This document shows positions 57,350 to 64,000 of a DNA stretch of 64,000 nucleotides, one piece after another (position 1 is the first letter of the stretch; each line of letters opens with the position of its first letter). The notes beneath the pieces are model-generated. The model ran no database searches. It saw only the letters and a program-made list of their open reading frames with translations, and was not told where the DNA came from. The stretch is from positions 1 to 64,000 of the forward strand of contig NZ_JAGGLD010000005.1 in the NCBI RefSeq assembly GCF_017874255.1. Direction: 5' to 3'. Origin of the DNA: Paenibacillus shirakamiensis (GTDB taxonomy: Bacteria > Bacillota > Bacilli > Paenibacillales > Paenibacillaceae). The position numbers and the translations under genes are program-made.

Positions 57350-57802
57350 TTATTCACCTTCCTTTACAGAAAGCACGGATGGTTCTTTCATCCATAAAGC
57401 GTGTTTTGTCTGGTAAGCCGAATTATGAAGCACAATTTGCTTGGCAACCCGCTTCTCGGGATTCAAGATAATTGGAGCCAACAGATTAATAGTGGAGTCT
57501 TCCAATGACTCTTTTAATGAGATCATACAGCGCACAAGAATGACTTGCTCACTCACTTCAAGCTCTTCCATGTCTACTGATGGCAGTTCAAATTCATAAC
57601 TGGCATAGTATTCAAAAGGATCTACTAACAAGAATGCCAACTCATGTTCATTTAGGGATTGTAGACAAGAGAATGCGCCATCTTCTAACGAGATTAAAGC
57701 AAATGTCGTCTCCTCATCAAACCCCGGTAACCCTCTAGAAAAATGATAAATCTGTTCCTCGCTAATTTCGAGTTCTCCCCATGAAGACGTCTGTATTCTC
57801 AC
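57350..57802 (-). CDS. fliW: Flagellar assembly factor FliW
   Basis: 150 residues. FliW binds either CsrA or flagellin: when flagellin leaves the cell FliW holds CsrA and frees hag translation. Family features: [17 protein letters not shown] near 25-41 and [14 protein letters not shown] near 78-91. GTG start after AAGGAG. It follows yviE after a small terminator-like hairpin (57838-57856) and is coupled to csrA. Confidence 0.95.
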   Translation of the reverse strand: MRIQTSSWGELEISEEQIYHFSRGLPGFDEETTFALISLEDGAFSCLQSLNEHELAFLLVDPFEYYASYEFELPSVDMEELEVSEQVILVRCMISLKESLEDSTINLLAPIILNPEKRVAKQIVLHNSAYQTKHALWMKEPSVLSVKEGE

Positions 57803-57837
57803 GGTCTATTCACTCCTTAATCAAATTTAAAATCAAC

Positions 57838-57856
57838 AAAAGCACCTTACGGTGCC
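57838..57856 (-). terminator. Weak terminator-like hairpin between yviE and fliW
   Basis: GGCACC-GTAA-GGTGC stem on the minus strand, followed by TTTT. It lies inside the operon, 10 bases after the yviE stop, so it may reduce fliW-csrA expression relative to flgKL. Confidence 0.45.
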
Positions 57857-57865
57857 CTATATTCT

Positions 57866-58435
57866 TTACTTATGGATATCTATTTCTGGAGGAGTATACT
57901 TCACGGATGCATACTGCTGCATATAAATGTTAAGCTTTCCTCGCTTATACTCGATTTCAGGACGATGAATCTCTACTTGAATGTCCGTTTCAGCTTTATG
58001 AAACTTAATGTCTGGTGGTGTCACATTGAACCTAACCTCTACATTATCGCTAGAAGCAGGCGTACGAAATTCGGGCAAGCCTATCGGTTGCCAGTCTTCA
58101 CCGTAGATCTCAGCAATCGTATTCCCTGAACCCTGGATGTATGCTGCACGATTTCCTTCTTCCACTCTTCTGGCTATGCCCTGTAAATAGAGGTCCTGAA
58201 AGCCCGAATAGATTCGAGCATTCATATCAATCATATTGCCACCTGTAAAAGCAGAACGAGCCATAGAAGAGTCCACTTGCAGCTCCGGCTGATATTGATG
58301 AATCTCCAGCTGTGCCGGCCGAGTATTCATACTTACTTCTGCCTTCGGTTGTTGAATCGAGAACTGACCCGGATCCGCATCGATACCTATTAGAGCAGGG
58401 GTTTGTTGTATTTGCAACATGGGCTGTATAGACAC
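57866..58435 (-). CDS. yviE: YviE-like flagellar-operon protein (DUF6470)
   Basis: 189 residues, function unknown. The sequence repeats a short pattern of [I/L]-x-x-x-[Q/E]-x-P-x-[L/I]-x-I-H/D (for example PAQLEIHQYQPELQV and RPEIEYKRGKLNIYM), suggesting tandem strands. In B. subtilis yviE also lies between flgL and fliW. GTG start with AGGAGG. It may be a chaperone or hook-filament linker (no evidence). Confidence 0.75.
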   Translation of the reverse strand: MSIQPMLQIQQTPALIGIDADPGQFSIQQPKAEVSMNTRPAQLEIHQYQPELQVDSSMARSAFTGGNMIDMNARIYSGFQDLYLQGIARRVEEGNRAAYIQGSGNTIAEIYGEDWQPIGLPEFRTPASSDNVEVRFNVTPPDIKFHKAETDIQVEIHRPEIEYKRGKLNIYMQQYASVKYTPPEIDIHK

Positions 58436-58453
58436 GAACCGGACCTCCTATCT

Positions 58454-59410
58454 CTATCTCAGAAAATCAACTAGGGTAGGTTGTATGATTTTAGAACCTG
58501 CGGATAGTGAAGCATTATAGATATTTTCCTGAATCTTGGACTTCATAATTAGCTCGGCATAGTCCGCATCTTCTGTCTTGGATTGAAGGTCTGTCAAATT
58601 TGTATTCAAATCCGAAAGTCTACCTTGCATTAACTCGATTCGGTTGGACTTGGCCCCAAGTTCCGCACGAGTCGTTAGAATCGTCTCCATGCGACTGTCG
58701 ATTTTATCCAACTGTGCTGAAATGCCTGTAAAGTTCATACTCGTTAAATTCTGAGTTAAATCATCCATAATCTTAAAAATATTATCTGCATCGGTTCCGT
58801 TACCGAACACATCTGTGCCAGTCAAATTAATAGGAAGCTGCACACTGTCGCCAACTGAATAATTAATAAGTCCTTTATCCGTTTGAAGATTGGTAATGCC
58901 CGTCCCATTCGCTGTTCCATCTGTGTTCAAACCTGTTATATTCGAAGTACCATCCGCATTCTTAGGAAAATCATAAGGTTTCTTATCGTAAGATTCCCCA
59001 TTAAAAATATATTTTCCGTTAAGCTTACTGTTAGCAATATCTATTAGTTGCTCCTTAAGTTGCCCAACCTCTTCCTTAATGCTATCCAAGGCAGACTGAG
59101 GGTTGCTTCCTGTCGCAGCCTGTACGGATAGATCACGCAACCGCTGAACTACCTGTCCCGTCTGACTCAGTACCGTATCATTAAAATCTAACCAAGATAA
59201 AGCCCCATCTACATTTTTTGTATATTGTTCATTGGAAGCTATTTCTCCGCGATAACGCAGCGAATATGTAATTCCCACAGGATCATCGGAAGGCTTGTTG
59301 AGCTTACGTCCGGTAGCTAGCTGATTTTGTGTAGTATTCATCGCTTGTGCATTGCGATTTAAATTGAGCATCAACTGAGAGCTCATCATATTCGAGGTGA
59401 TTCTTAACAT
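58454..59410 (-). CDS. flgL: Flagellar hook-associated protein 3 (FlgL)
   Basis: 318 residues joining hook and filament. Flagellin-like N-terminal (LNLNRNAQAMNTTQNQLATGRKLNKPSDDPVGI, key part TGRKLNKPSDDPVG) and C-terminal (SKTEDADYAELIMKSKIQENIYNASLSAGSKI, key part DADYAELIMKSKIQ) coiled-coil ends. It follows flgK by 22 bases. Confidence 0.95.
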   Translation of the reverse strand: MLRITSNMMSSQLMLNLNRNAQAMNTTQNQLATGRKLNKPSDDPVGITYSLRYRGEIASNEQYTKNVDGALSWLDFNDTVLSQTGQVVQRLRDLSVQAATGSNPQSALDSIKEEVGQLKEQLIDIANSKLNGKYIFNGESYDKKPYDFPKNADGTSNITGLNTDGTANGTGITNLQTDKGLINYSVGDSVQLPINLTGTDVFGNGTDADNIFKIMDDLTQNLTSMNFTGISAQLDKIDSRMETILTTRAELGAKSNRIELMQGRLSDLNTNLTDLQSKTEDADYAELIMKSKIQENIYNASLSAGSKIIQPTLVDFLR

Positions 59411-59432
59411 CTCAAGTAGCCTCCTTGTATCA

Positions 59433-60992
59433 CTATCTACCTACAGTTCCTGTAGAATTTATCAATTTATCAAGTAATTCATCAAAAGTAGTCATGAATC
59501 TGGCCGCCGCATTATATGCATGTTGAAATTTAAGCATATTCGACATTTCTTCATCTAGAGAAACTCCGCTCACAGATTGTCGCTGGCTTTCTACTTGCTC
59601 AACAAGAATACTGGAATTATCCAATTGTCTCTTTGCCTCTTGGGATTGCACACCGAGCTGGCCTACCGATAAATTGTATAGCCCGTCTATCGTCGTCTTT
59701 TGAGAGCCCTGGGTAGAAGAAAAGTTCGTCTGCTTCAAACTAGACATCAGCAAAGCTAACGAGTTATTCCCTTTAATTACAGATTCCTTCGTTCCCGTAT
59801 TCTCTGTACGCATCGATGTAGCAAGAAGATTTTCATTGGCTGCAATGCTGGAGTTCAAACTAATATTCGCAGCTGTGATCTCCGCACCACCTTTGGCTTC
59901 AAAAAATGGCAAGCCTCCTGTAGTGGTACCATCCATGGTATAGCCCAGCTGGTGCAGACCATTTATCCCTTTTACAGTGACTACTGTATCCTGGGTTACG
60001 TTACGACCCGTTACTCCTTGTACAGTCACACCTTCAGGAAGGATAGTGCCTTTAGGCAACGTAACTTGAATTTCACCATTCGCAAGGGTATTCGCAAGAT
60101 TGTCCAATTGCTTTTGATAATCTTTGACGTAATTCTCTCGGGACGCTATCATTCCATACACTTCTCCACCGGTAAGGTTACCGGATGTATAAGCTGATTC
60201 TAAAAATGTCCCTTTGTCATCCGTACCGGTTCCATCCAAATCCACCTGAACTACCTTACCTTCTACTAGAACCTGAGAACCCATTGAAATGGTATAACCC
60301 TGATCCGTTTCCTGAACGTTGACATTAATTATATGAGATAGCTTATCTGTCAGTAAGTCCCGTTGATCTCTTAGATCATTCGCTTGATCACCTAATCCCT
60401 CAATGCGAGTTATAGTCTGATTCAGATCCGCAATGGAAGTTAAATAGTTCTGAACCTCACTTGCTTTTACACCAACGTTTGTTGTGAGATCCTTATTTAA
60501 ATTAGTTAACTGTCCGCTTATATAGTTCATTGCATCCGTTAAAGCAGATGCATTTTCTTTTACGACTTTACGAGCTGAAGCGCTTTCGGGATCTTTGCTT
60601 AGATTTGACCAAGAATTCCAAAAATTGTTAAGCACTTTGCTGATGCCCGTATCCGATGGTTCATTAAAAACACCCTCAAGTTTGCTAAGCGTATCCGACT
60701 TAATATCCCAACTACCATTTGCTGTGTTCTCGCTACGGTATTGACTGTCTAAAAACTCTTGCCTAATGCGTTCTATTGATTGATACTCTACCCCGGTACC
60801 CAGCTGTCCTGGTGCGCTGGAGCGATTGAGTCCGTATGCTTCTATGGATAATGAGGGCTTCATCTTGACGGTCTGGCGTGTATACCCCTCCGTGTTTGCA
60901 TTGGCGATGTTATGCCCTGTAGTGCTCAGAGCTGCAGTCTGTGTGAATAAACTACGTTTTACAGTTTCTATAGAATGAAATGTAGATGTCAT
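59433..60992 (-). CDS. flgK: Flagellar hook-associated protein 1 (FlgK)
   Basis: 519 residues; the first hook-filament junction protein. N-terminal rod-type motif ALSTTGHNIANANTEGYTRQTV (key part GHNIANANTEGYTR) near 20-42 and the C-terminal domain (SGVSLDEEMSNMLKFQHAYNAAARFM, key part EEMSNMLKFQHAYNA). GAGGAGGAAATC precedes ATG. It follows flgN by 21 bases. Confidence 0.96.
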   Translation of the reverse strand: MTSTFHSIETVKRSLFTQTAALSTTGHNIANANTEGYTRQTVKMKPSLSIEAYGLNRSSAPGQLGTGVEYQSIERIRQEFLDSQYRSENTANGSWDIKSDTLSKLEGVFNEPSDTGISKVLNNFWNSWSNLSKDPESASARKVVKENASALTDAMNYISGQLTNLNKDLTTNVGVKASEVQNYLTSIADLNQTITRIEGLGDQANDLRDQRDLLTDKLSHIINVNVQETDQGYTISMGSQVLVEGKVVQVDLDGTGTDDKGTFLESAYTSGNLTGGEVYGMIASRENYVKDYQKQLDNLANTLANGEIQVTLPKGTILPEGVTVQGVTGRNVTQDTVVTVKGINGLHQLGYTMDGTTTGGLPFFEAKGGAEITAANISLNSSIAANENLLATSMRTENTGTKESVIKGNNSLALLMSSLKQTNFSSTQGSQKTTIDGLYNLSVGQLGVQSQEAKRQLDNSSILVEQVESQRQSVSGVSLDEEMSNMLKFQHAYNAAARFMTTFDELLDKLINSTGTVGR

Positions 60993-61013
60993 GATTTCCT
61001 CCTCTAATGGGGC

Positions 61014-61514
61014 CTAAGCACGTGTATCGAAAATTCCAGGGCGTCTCACGCTACCCGGCTTATCCGCAGGATGTTGATAAGTCGCCGCTTCATCTGGTGC
61101 ACCCACCAGCAAATCCAGTGAATATTCAAGAAATGTAAGAGACTGCTCAATTAGCTTCTGGTTCAAATCATTCAGCCGTTTCAAGTGTTGAAGCTTATCA
61201 GAGAGCTGCCGCTGCATATCGGTTAATAATTTTTTCTCATCTGGATCAAATACAAGCCTAGAAAGCTCTGTAATCGTCAATTTGAGTTGGGACTTAACAC
61301 CCTTCTCTTTCAGAAAATGATAGCAGGTAGCGAGGCGTACATCTTCCAACTGCTCAATCCGCTTCAAAGTGCGAGACTCCTGATTCAATATCCCGATTAG
61401 GCCATCGACATCATTGTTCATAATAGCGGTCTGCTTCTCCCCAGCTAATTCAATCATATTGGCATGAGCTTGATCTAACTGGGATAGAGCTTCAATTAAC
61501 TGATGTACGGCCAT
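61014..61514 (-). CDS. flgN: Flagellar chaperone FlgN
   Basis: 166 residues, long helices with heptads; the chaperone that keeps FlgK and FlgL soluble before export. FlgN proteins vary greatly in sequence; position between flgM and flgK (as B. subtilis YvyG/FlgN), length and helical pattern support it. ATG after GAGGACAAC. Confidence 0.82.
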   Translation of the reverse strand: MAVHQLIEALSQLDQAHANMIELAGEKQTAIMNNDVDGLIGILNQESRTLKRIEQLEDVRLATCYHFLKEKGVKSQLKLTITELSRLVFDPDEKKLLTDMQRQLSDKLQHLKRLNDLNQKLIEQSLTFLEYSLDLLVGAPDEAATYQHPADKPGSVRRPGIFDTRA

Positions 61515-61523
61515 GTTGTCCTC

Positions 61524-61817
61524 CTAATTGTTATCACTATACGTCTTAAAGTAAGGAGCTAGTTTATCCGCTAACTTGCCCGCTTCTACCTCGTATGTTC
61601 CGCTAGACACCTGAGCTTTCAAATCTTGAATGCGCTGAACTCTTGCTGGATCCTGAGCCTTCTCTTGAGACTGAGCTTGCAAAAGTTCTTGAGCTGTTGC
61701 AGATATATATACTTCATCTTTACGTTTGGCTTTTTTGTCAGTCAGCTGACGCTGGTTGTCTAGTTGGCGTTGATACGAATTTATCGATCCAATTCTTCCG
61801 GACTCATTAATTTTCAT
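61524..61817 (-). CDS. flgM: Anti-sigma-D factor FlgM
   Basis: 97 residues. The C-terminal half (about 48-97, RVQRIQDLKAQVSSGTYEVEAGKLADKL, key part GTYEVEAGKLADKL) matches the SigD-binding FlgM helix region. FlgM holds SigD until the hook is complete and it is exported. ATG after AAGGTG. A SigD promoter lies upstream, so it is under the factor it inhibits; that promoter's -10 lies in a hairpin that could also end transcription from yvyF. Confidence 0.9.
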   Translation of the reverse strand: MKINESGRIGSINSYQRQLDNQRQLTDKKAKRKDEVYISATAQELLQAQSQEKAQDPARVQRIQDLKAQVSSGTYEVEAGKLADKLAPYFKTYSDNN

Positions 61818-61839
61818 AACCTACACCTTCTTTCTCAAA

Positions 61840-61876
61840 AATAAAAATACCGATAATCTTTACTAAGTTTATCGGC
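61840..61876 (-). terminator. Terminator-like hairpin between yvyF and flgM
   Basis: Minus strand CCGATAA...TTATCGG (61869-61875 with 61850-61856), then TATTTTTATTTTT. The upstream arm contains the flgM SigD -10. Confidence 0.55.
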
Positions 61877-61895
61877 ATCAAATGAAACATATTGA
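61869..61895 (-). promoter_or_regulatory. SigD promoter for flgM
   Basis: Minus strand TCAA-N15-GCCGATAA: a perfect SigD -10 with a 3/4 match at -35 (TAAA). Confidence 0.7.
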
Positions 61896-61917
61896 ATAGT
61901 TATGGGGTCATGTTTTT

Positions 61918-62319
61918 CTAGTCCCTACGAAAACGTTCAACTGCCCCGTAAGCACCATTTCCTTCATTCTGTCCCGATTCTTTAGCCTCAGTTGCAGCCG
62001 AAAGATCCCTAGATAGACGACTTCGACAGTTATCACACATGTTCCCCGTAGTGATAGAAGTCCCGCATACTTCACATGGATACATTAATTCCGGATAATC
62101 TGCTATAGAGATTCTTCCCTCTTTAATAAACTTCATAATTTGCTTAGTCGAGACTCCCGTAGCTTCGGAAAGTTCATGAAGAGAGACTTTCTTATGCTCA
62201 TACAAATAACTATGGCATATTTCGTATTCATTCTCGATGTCCTTGATACAAGCTGAGCACAAGTTCTTAAAGTTCTTGACGTATAGTTTACCACAACGAG
62301 GACAATTATCTAAGTTCAT
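61918..62319 (-). CDS. yvyF: YvyF-like flagellar operon protein (TIGR03826 family)
   Basis: 133 residues. Two Cys4 zinc ribbons (CPRCG...CSAC near 6-24 and CEVCG...CDNC near 80-101) around a MerR-like helix-turn-helix (VSLHELSEATGVSTKQIMKFI, key part SEATGVSTKQIMKF). The family is a conserved passenger of flagellar operons, suspected DNA-binding regulator. The ATG at 62319 follows AAGAGGAG; an earlier in-frame ATG (62340) lacks a site. It lies between comFC and flgM, as in B. subtilis. Confidence 0.85.
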   Translation of the reverse strand: MNLDNCPRCGKLYVKNFKNLCSACIKDIENEYEICHSYLYEHKKVSLHELSEATGVSTKQIMKFIKEGRISIADYPELMYPCEVCGTSITTGNMCDNCRSRLSRDLSAATEAKESGQNEGNGAYGAVERFRRD

Positions 62320-62496
62320 AAGGATTCTCTCCTCTTTCATATAATTCTACTGAGTATGTCCTACCGAATGAATGGCTCAATTAATAGGAACACTCTATGC
62401 CCTTCAGATTACCTTAATGGAGCTTCCAACGTCTATACTTCTTTCTAAACTATTAAATCGGTAAAAAGAATGGATGTGTATAGTCTCTAGACAAAA

Positions 62497-63306
62497 CTAA
62501 GATCGCGCCCACGTTAAACTATACATTTGAGCAGAAATTCCTAAATCTGTGCAAGCTTGAAGCAGCGCAAGCGAACAATAATTCAGTGTACTCCCTGTGG
62601 TATAAACATCATCAATAAGCAAAATTTTAATTTCATTTTTTTTTGATAGAGTACGTCTTCTTGACAGAATTTGTTGAAAAACATCCGCAGCATGGGGTTG
62701 CAGTTGAAATGCGCTCTTCATATCACTTAGACGCTCACGACGCGTCTTGGAGCTCTGCTTCTGCGTGTCGCGTGTCCGCTCGAGTATGTCGATGAGCGGA
62801 GCCTTCGCTGCGGCGGCAGCTCCTATGGCCAATAGCTCCGCCTGGTTAAAGCCGCGCTCCCTAAGCCTGCTAGGGCTAAGCGGCACGTAGGTGACGGCGT
62901 CGATGTGCCAAGGGGATACCGCATGGGGTGGTCCCGATAGCTCCGACGCCATACGCTTGTAAGCTTGTCCCATCATCCGTTGAAAGATGGGAGTAAAGGC
63001 TTCTCGCCCACGGTACTTGTACTGGGCGAGCCATTCGCGCATGAGCGGGTCGTAAGCAACCGCACTGCGGTTGCAGGCGAAATGCCGCGATGCGGCAACG
63101 CCCGGACGCGTGCAGTCCGGGCAGCCTATGGACCGGCCGCATACCGCGCAGCGGGGCCGGATAATCCAAGGGATCTGTGCTACGCATGCGCGGCAGATTT
63201 CGGGGTAGCCTTGTGCGGCCTTTGTCATTCGTTTGCCACAAGCCAAACATGTAGGTATTGGCGGAGCTAGCAGTGCATGCAGGGGCGCTAGTATACGCTC
63301 TATCAT
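62497..63306 (-). CDS. comFC: ComF-family phosphoribosyltransferase-like protein (ComFC)
   Basis: 269 residues. N-terminal zinc ribbons (CLACGKR...CRAC near 19-40 and CAVCGRSIGCPDC near 53-65), then a type I phosphoribosyltransferase domain (about 90-265) with the PRPP loop ILLIDDVYTTGST near 230. ComFC is needed for taking up single-stranded DNA in competence. It overlaps comFA by four bases; the comFB found between them in B. subtilis is absent. Codons for about residues 15-190 are much more GC-rich than in neighbouring genes. Confidence 0.9.
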   Translation of the reverse strand: MIERILAPLHALLAPPIPTCLACGKRMTKAAQGYPEICRACVAQIPWIIRPRCAVCGRSIGCPDCTRPGVAASRHFACNRSAVAYDPLMREWLAQYKYRGREAFTPIFQRMMGQAYKRMASELSGPPHAVSPWHIDAVTYVPLSPSRLRERGFNQAELLAIGAAAAAKAPLIDILERTRDTQKQSSKTRRERLSDMKSAFQLQPHAADVFQQILSRRRTLSKKNEIKILLIDDVYTTGSTLNYCSLALLQACTDLGISAQMYSLTWARS

Positions 63307-64000
63307 AGGCGCGCTCTACTAGTGTTCAGTTCGTGCAAGTATCCTTTGCGCCGGGCTATTCTGTTCATCCGCCGAATCTGGCGTATCGCGCCGCGCTGGG
63401 CATTCGTCCACTCTGGCGAATAGAAGGTCACTTGTCCCGCAGGGTCGGATGCAGATCGGCCTGCTCGACCAGCCATTTGTACTAGAGAGGCTTCATCGAA
63501 CAGACTACCATCTGCATCTAAAATGATGACATCGCTACGGGGTACGGTAACACCTCGCTCCAGTATCGTTGTTGTAATCAGAATTTGAATTTCTCCCGCT
63601 CGAAAAGCTAGTACCTTCTCCGCTCGCCTTTCATCTTTGGAAGAGGTGCCTTCTATACGGATATGTGGAGGGATAACTTGCCTTAATCGATTAACTAGAG
63701 ATTCGATCTGATGAATGCGAGAGACAAAGATAAATAGCTGGGCTCCTCGCTCCGTAGATTTCTCTATAATCTTTCTAAGAACTACGGGAAGTTTAGCGTG
63801 TCTTAGACATTGTTGCAACGGTGGAATTTCAATTCGGGTTGGCACGGGTAACGGATGTCCATGATACCTAGCCGGAACTTTAACATGAGCAAGTGCGCCC
63901 CGTCTTACCGCAAGTTGCATCTGTACTGGAGGTGTAGCGGATAAGTAAATAAACTTACCCTGTGGCTTGCAGCTCTGCTCAGCGGCAAAAGCAAGCATAG
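63303..64000 (-). CDS. comFA: ComFA competence helicase, C-terminal part (cut by window end)
   Basis: At least 232 residues of the C-terminal helicase domain of a DEAD-box-type DNA translocase that drives DNA uptake. Motifs: SATPP, VSRIHQIESLVNRL, ILERGVTVP, and QMAGRAGRSASDP (the arginine finger). The N-terminal zinc finger and Walker A are beyond the window, and the frame is open to the edge, so no start is assigned. It overlaps comFC by four bases. Confidence 0.9.
   Translation of the reverse strand, partial: MLAFAAEQSCKPQGKFIYLSATPPVQMQLAVRRGALAHVKVPARYHGHPLPVPTRIEIPPLQQCLRHAKLPVVLRKIIEKSTERGAQLFIFVSRIHQIESLVNRLRQVIPPHIRIEGTSSKDERRAEKVLAFRAGEIQILITTTILERGVTVPRSDVIILDADGSLFDEASLVQMAGRAGRSASDPAGQVTFYSPEWTNAQRGAIRQIRRMNRIARRKGYLHELNTSRARL

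Overview
The window looks like a Paenibacillus-type (Paenibacillaceae, Bacillota) chromosome segment of core genes. The evidence is gene content and order. The run comFA-comFC-yvyF-flgM-flgN-flgK-flgL-yviE-fliW-csrA-hag-flaG-fliD-fliS-fliT-(csp)-hpf-secA-prfB follows the Bacillus subtilis order almost exactly. Secreted proteins with a copper-amine-oxidase N-terminal domain, a heptaprenylglyceryl-phosphate synthase gene next to pcrA, and a yhbD-bactofilin pair also fit. Ribosome-binding sites are strong AGGAGG types, and many genes start with TTG or GTG. I see no tRNA, CRISPR array, insertion sequence, prophage or integration site.

Layout, left to right. 1-546: 5' end of a 16S rRNA gene transcribed leftward, with boxA and two tandem promoters. 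547-1809: membrane molybdopterin oxidoreductase. 2069-7198: leftward pcrB-pcrA-ligA operon behind a leader with its own promoter and a terminator-like hairpin. 7482-12138: a glycerophosphodiesterase-like secreted protein, a VCBS/FG-GAP protein and a U32-family protein. 12360-16019: a stalk-type copper-amine-oxidase-domain protein, an HtrA-type protease and a small DUF2759-like membrane protein. 16189-21101: uvrBA (transcribed uvrB then uvrA) behind a LexA-box promoter. 21370-22991: rightward motAB. 23105-29038: ftsE-ftsX-M23 hydrolase-ctpB-minJ, a cell-wall and division cluster. 29295-33870: a VanW-family protein and two MFS transporters. 34018-35378: yhbD-bactofilin. 35560-43993: the arginine run argC-argJ-argB-argD-argF-argG-argH, all leftward. 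44376-46822: a repeat-containing secreted protein, a tiny membrane peptide and a YitT-family protein. 46915-51338: prfB (with programmed frameshift), secA and hpf. 51758-51955: a cold-shock protein. 52263-62319: the late flagellar block. 62497-64000: comFC and truncated comFA.

How the genes work together. The flagellar block carries a full late-assembly control circuit. FlgM holds SigD; FliW and CsrA form the partner switch for flagellin; FliS, FliT and FlgN are chaperones. SigD-type promoters precede flgM, flaG, hag and motA. The hag leader shows a hairpin presenting GGA in its loop 24 bases upstream of a GGA-containing ribosome-binding site, the arrangement CsrA recognises. The ftsEX-M23-ctpB-minJ cluster and the divergent VanW gene share an intergenic region with a perfect WalR-type direct repeat. 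The two DNA repair/replication operons (pcrB-pcrA-ligA and uvrBA) both have leaders of roughly 100 bases ending in a terminator-like hairpin before the first gene.

Most of the window is ordinary housekeeping sequence. The points worth a second look are mainly regulatory: the hag leader, the flgM promoter lying inside a terminator hairpin, the two leader hairpins, the WalR-type box and the MerR-like operator before yhbD. A few proteins also stand out: a divergent LigA, a Moco/cytochrome-b fusion, a secreted repeat protein and a 36-residue membrane peptide.
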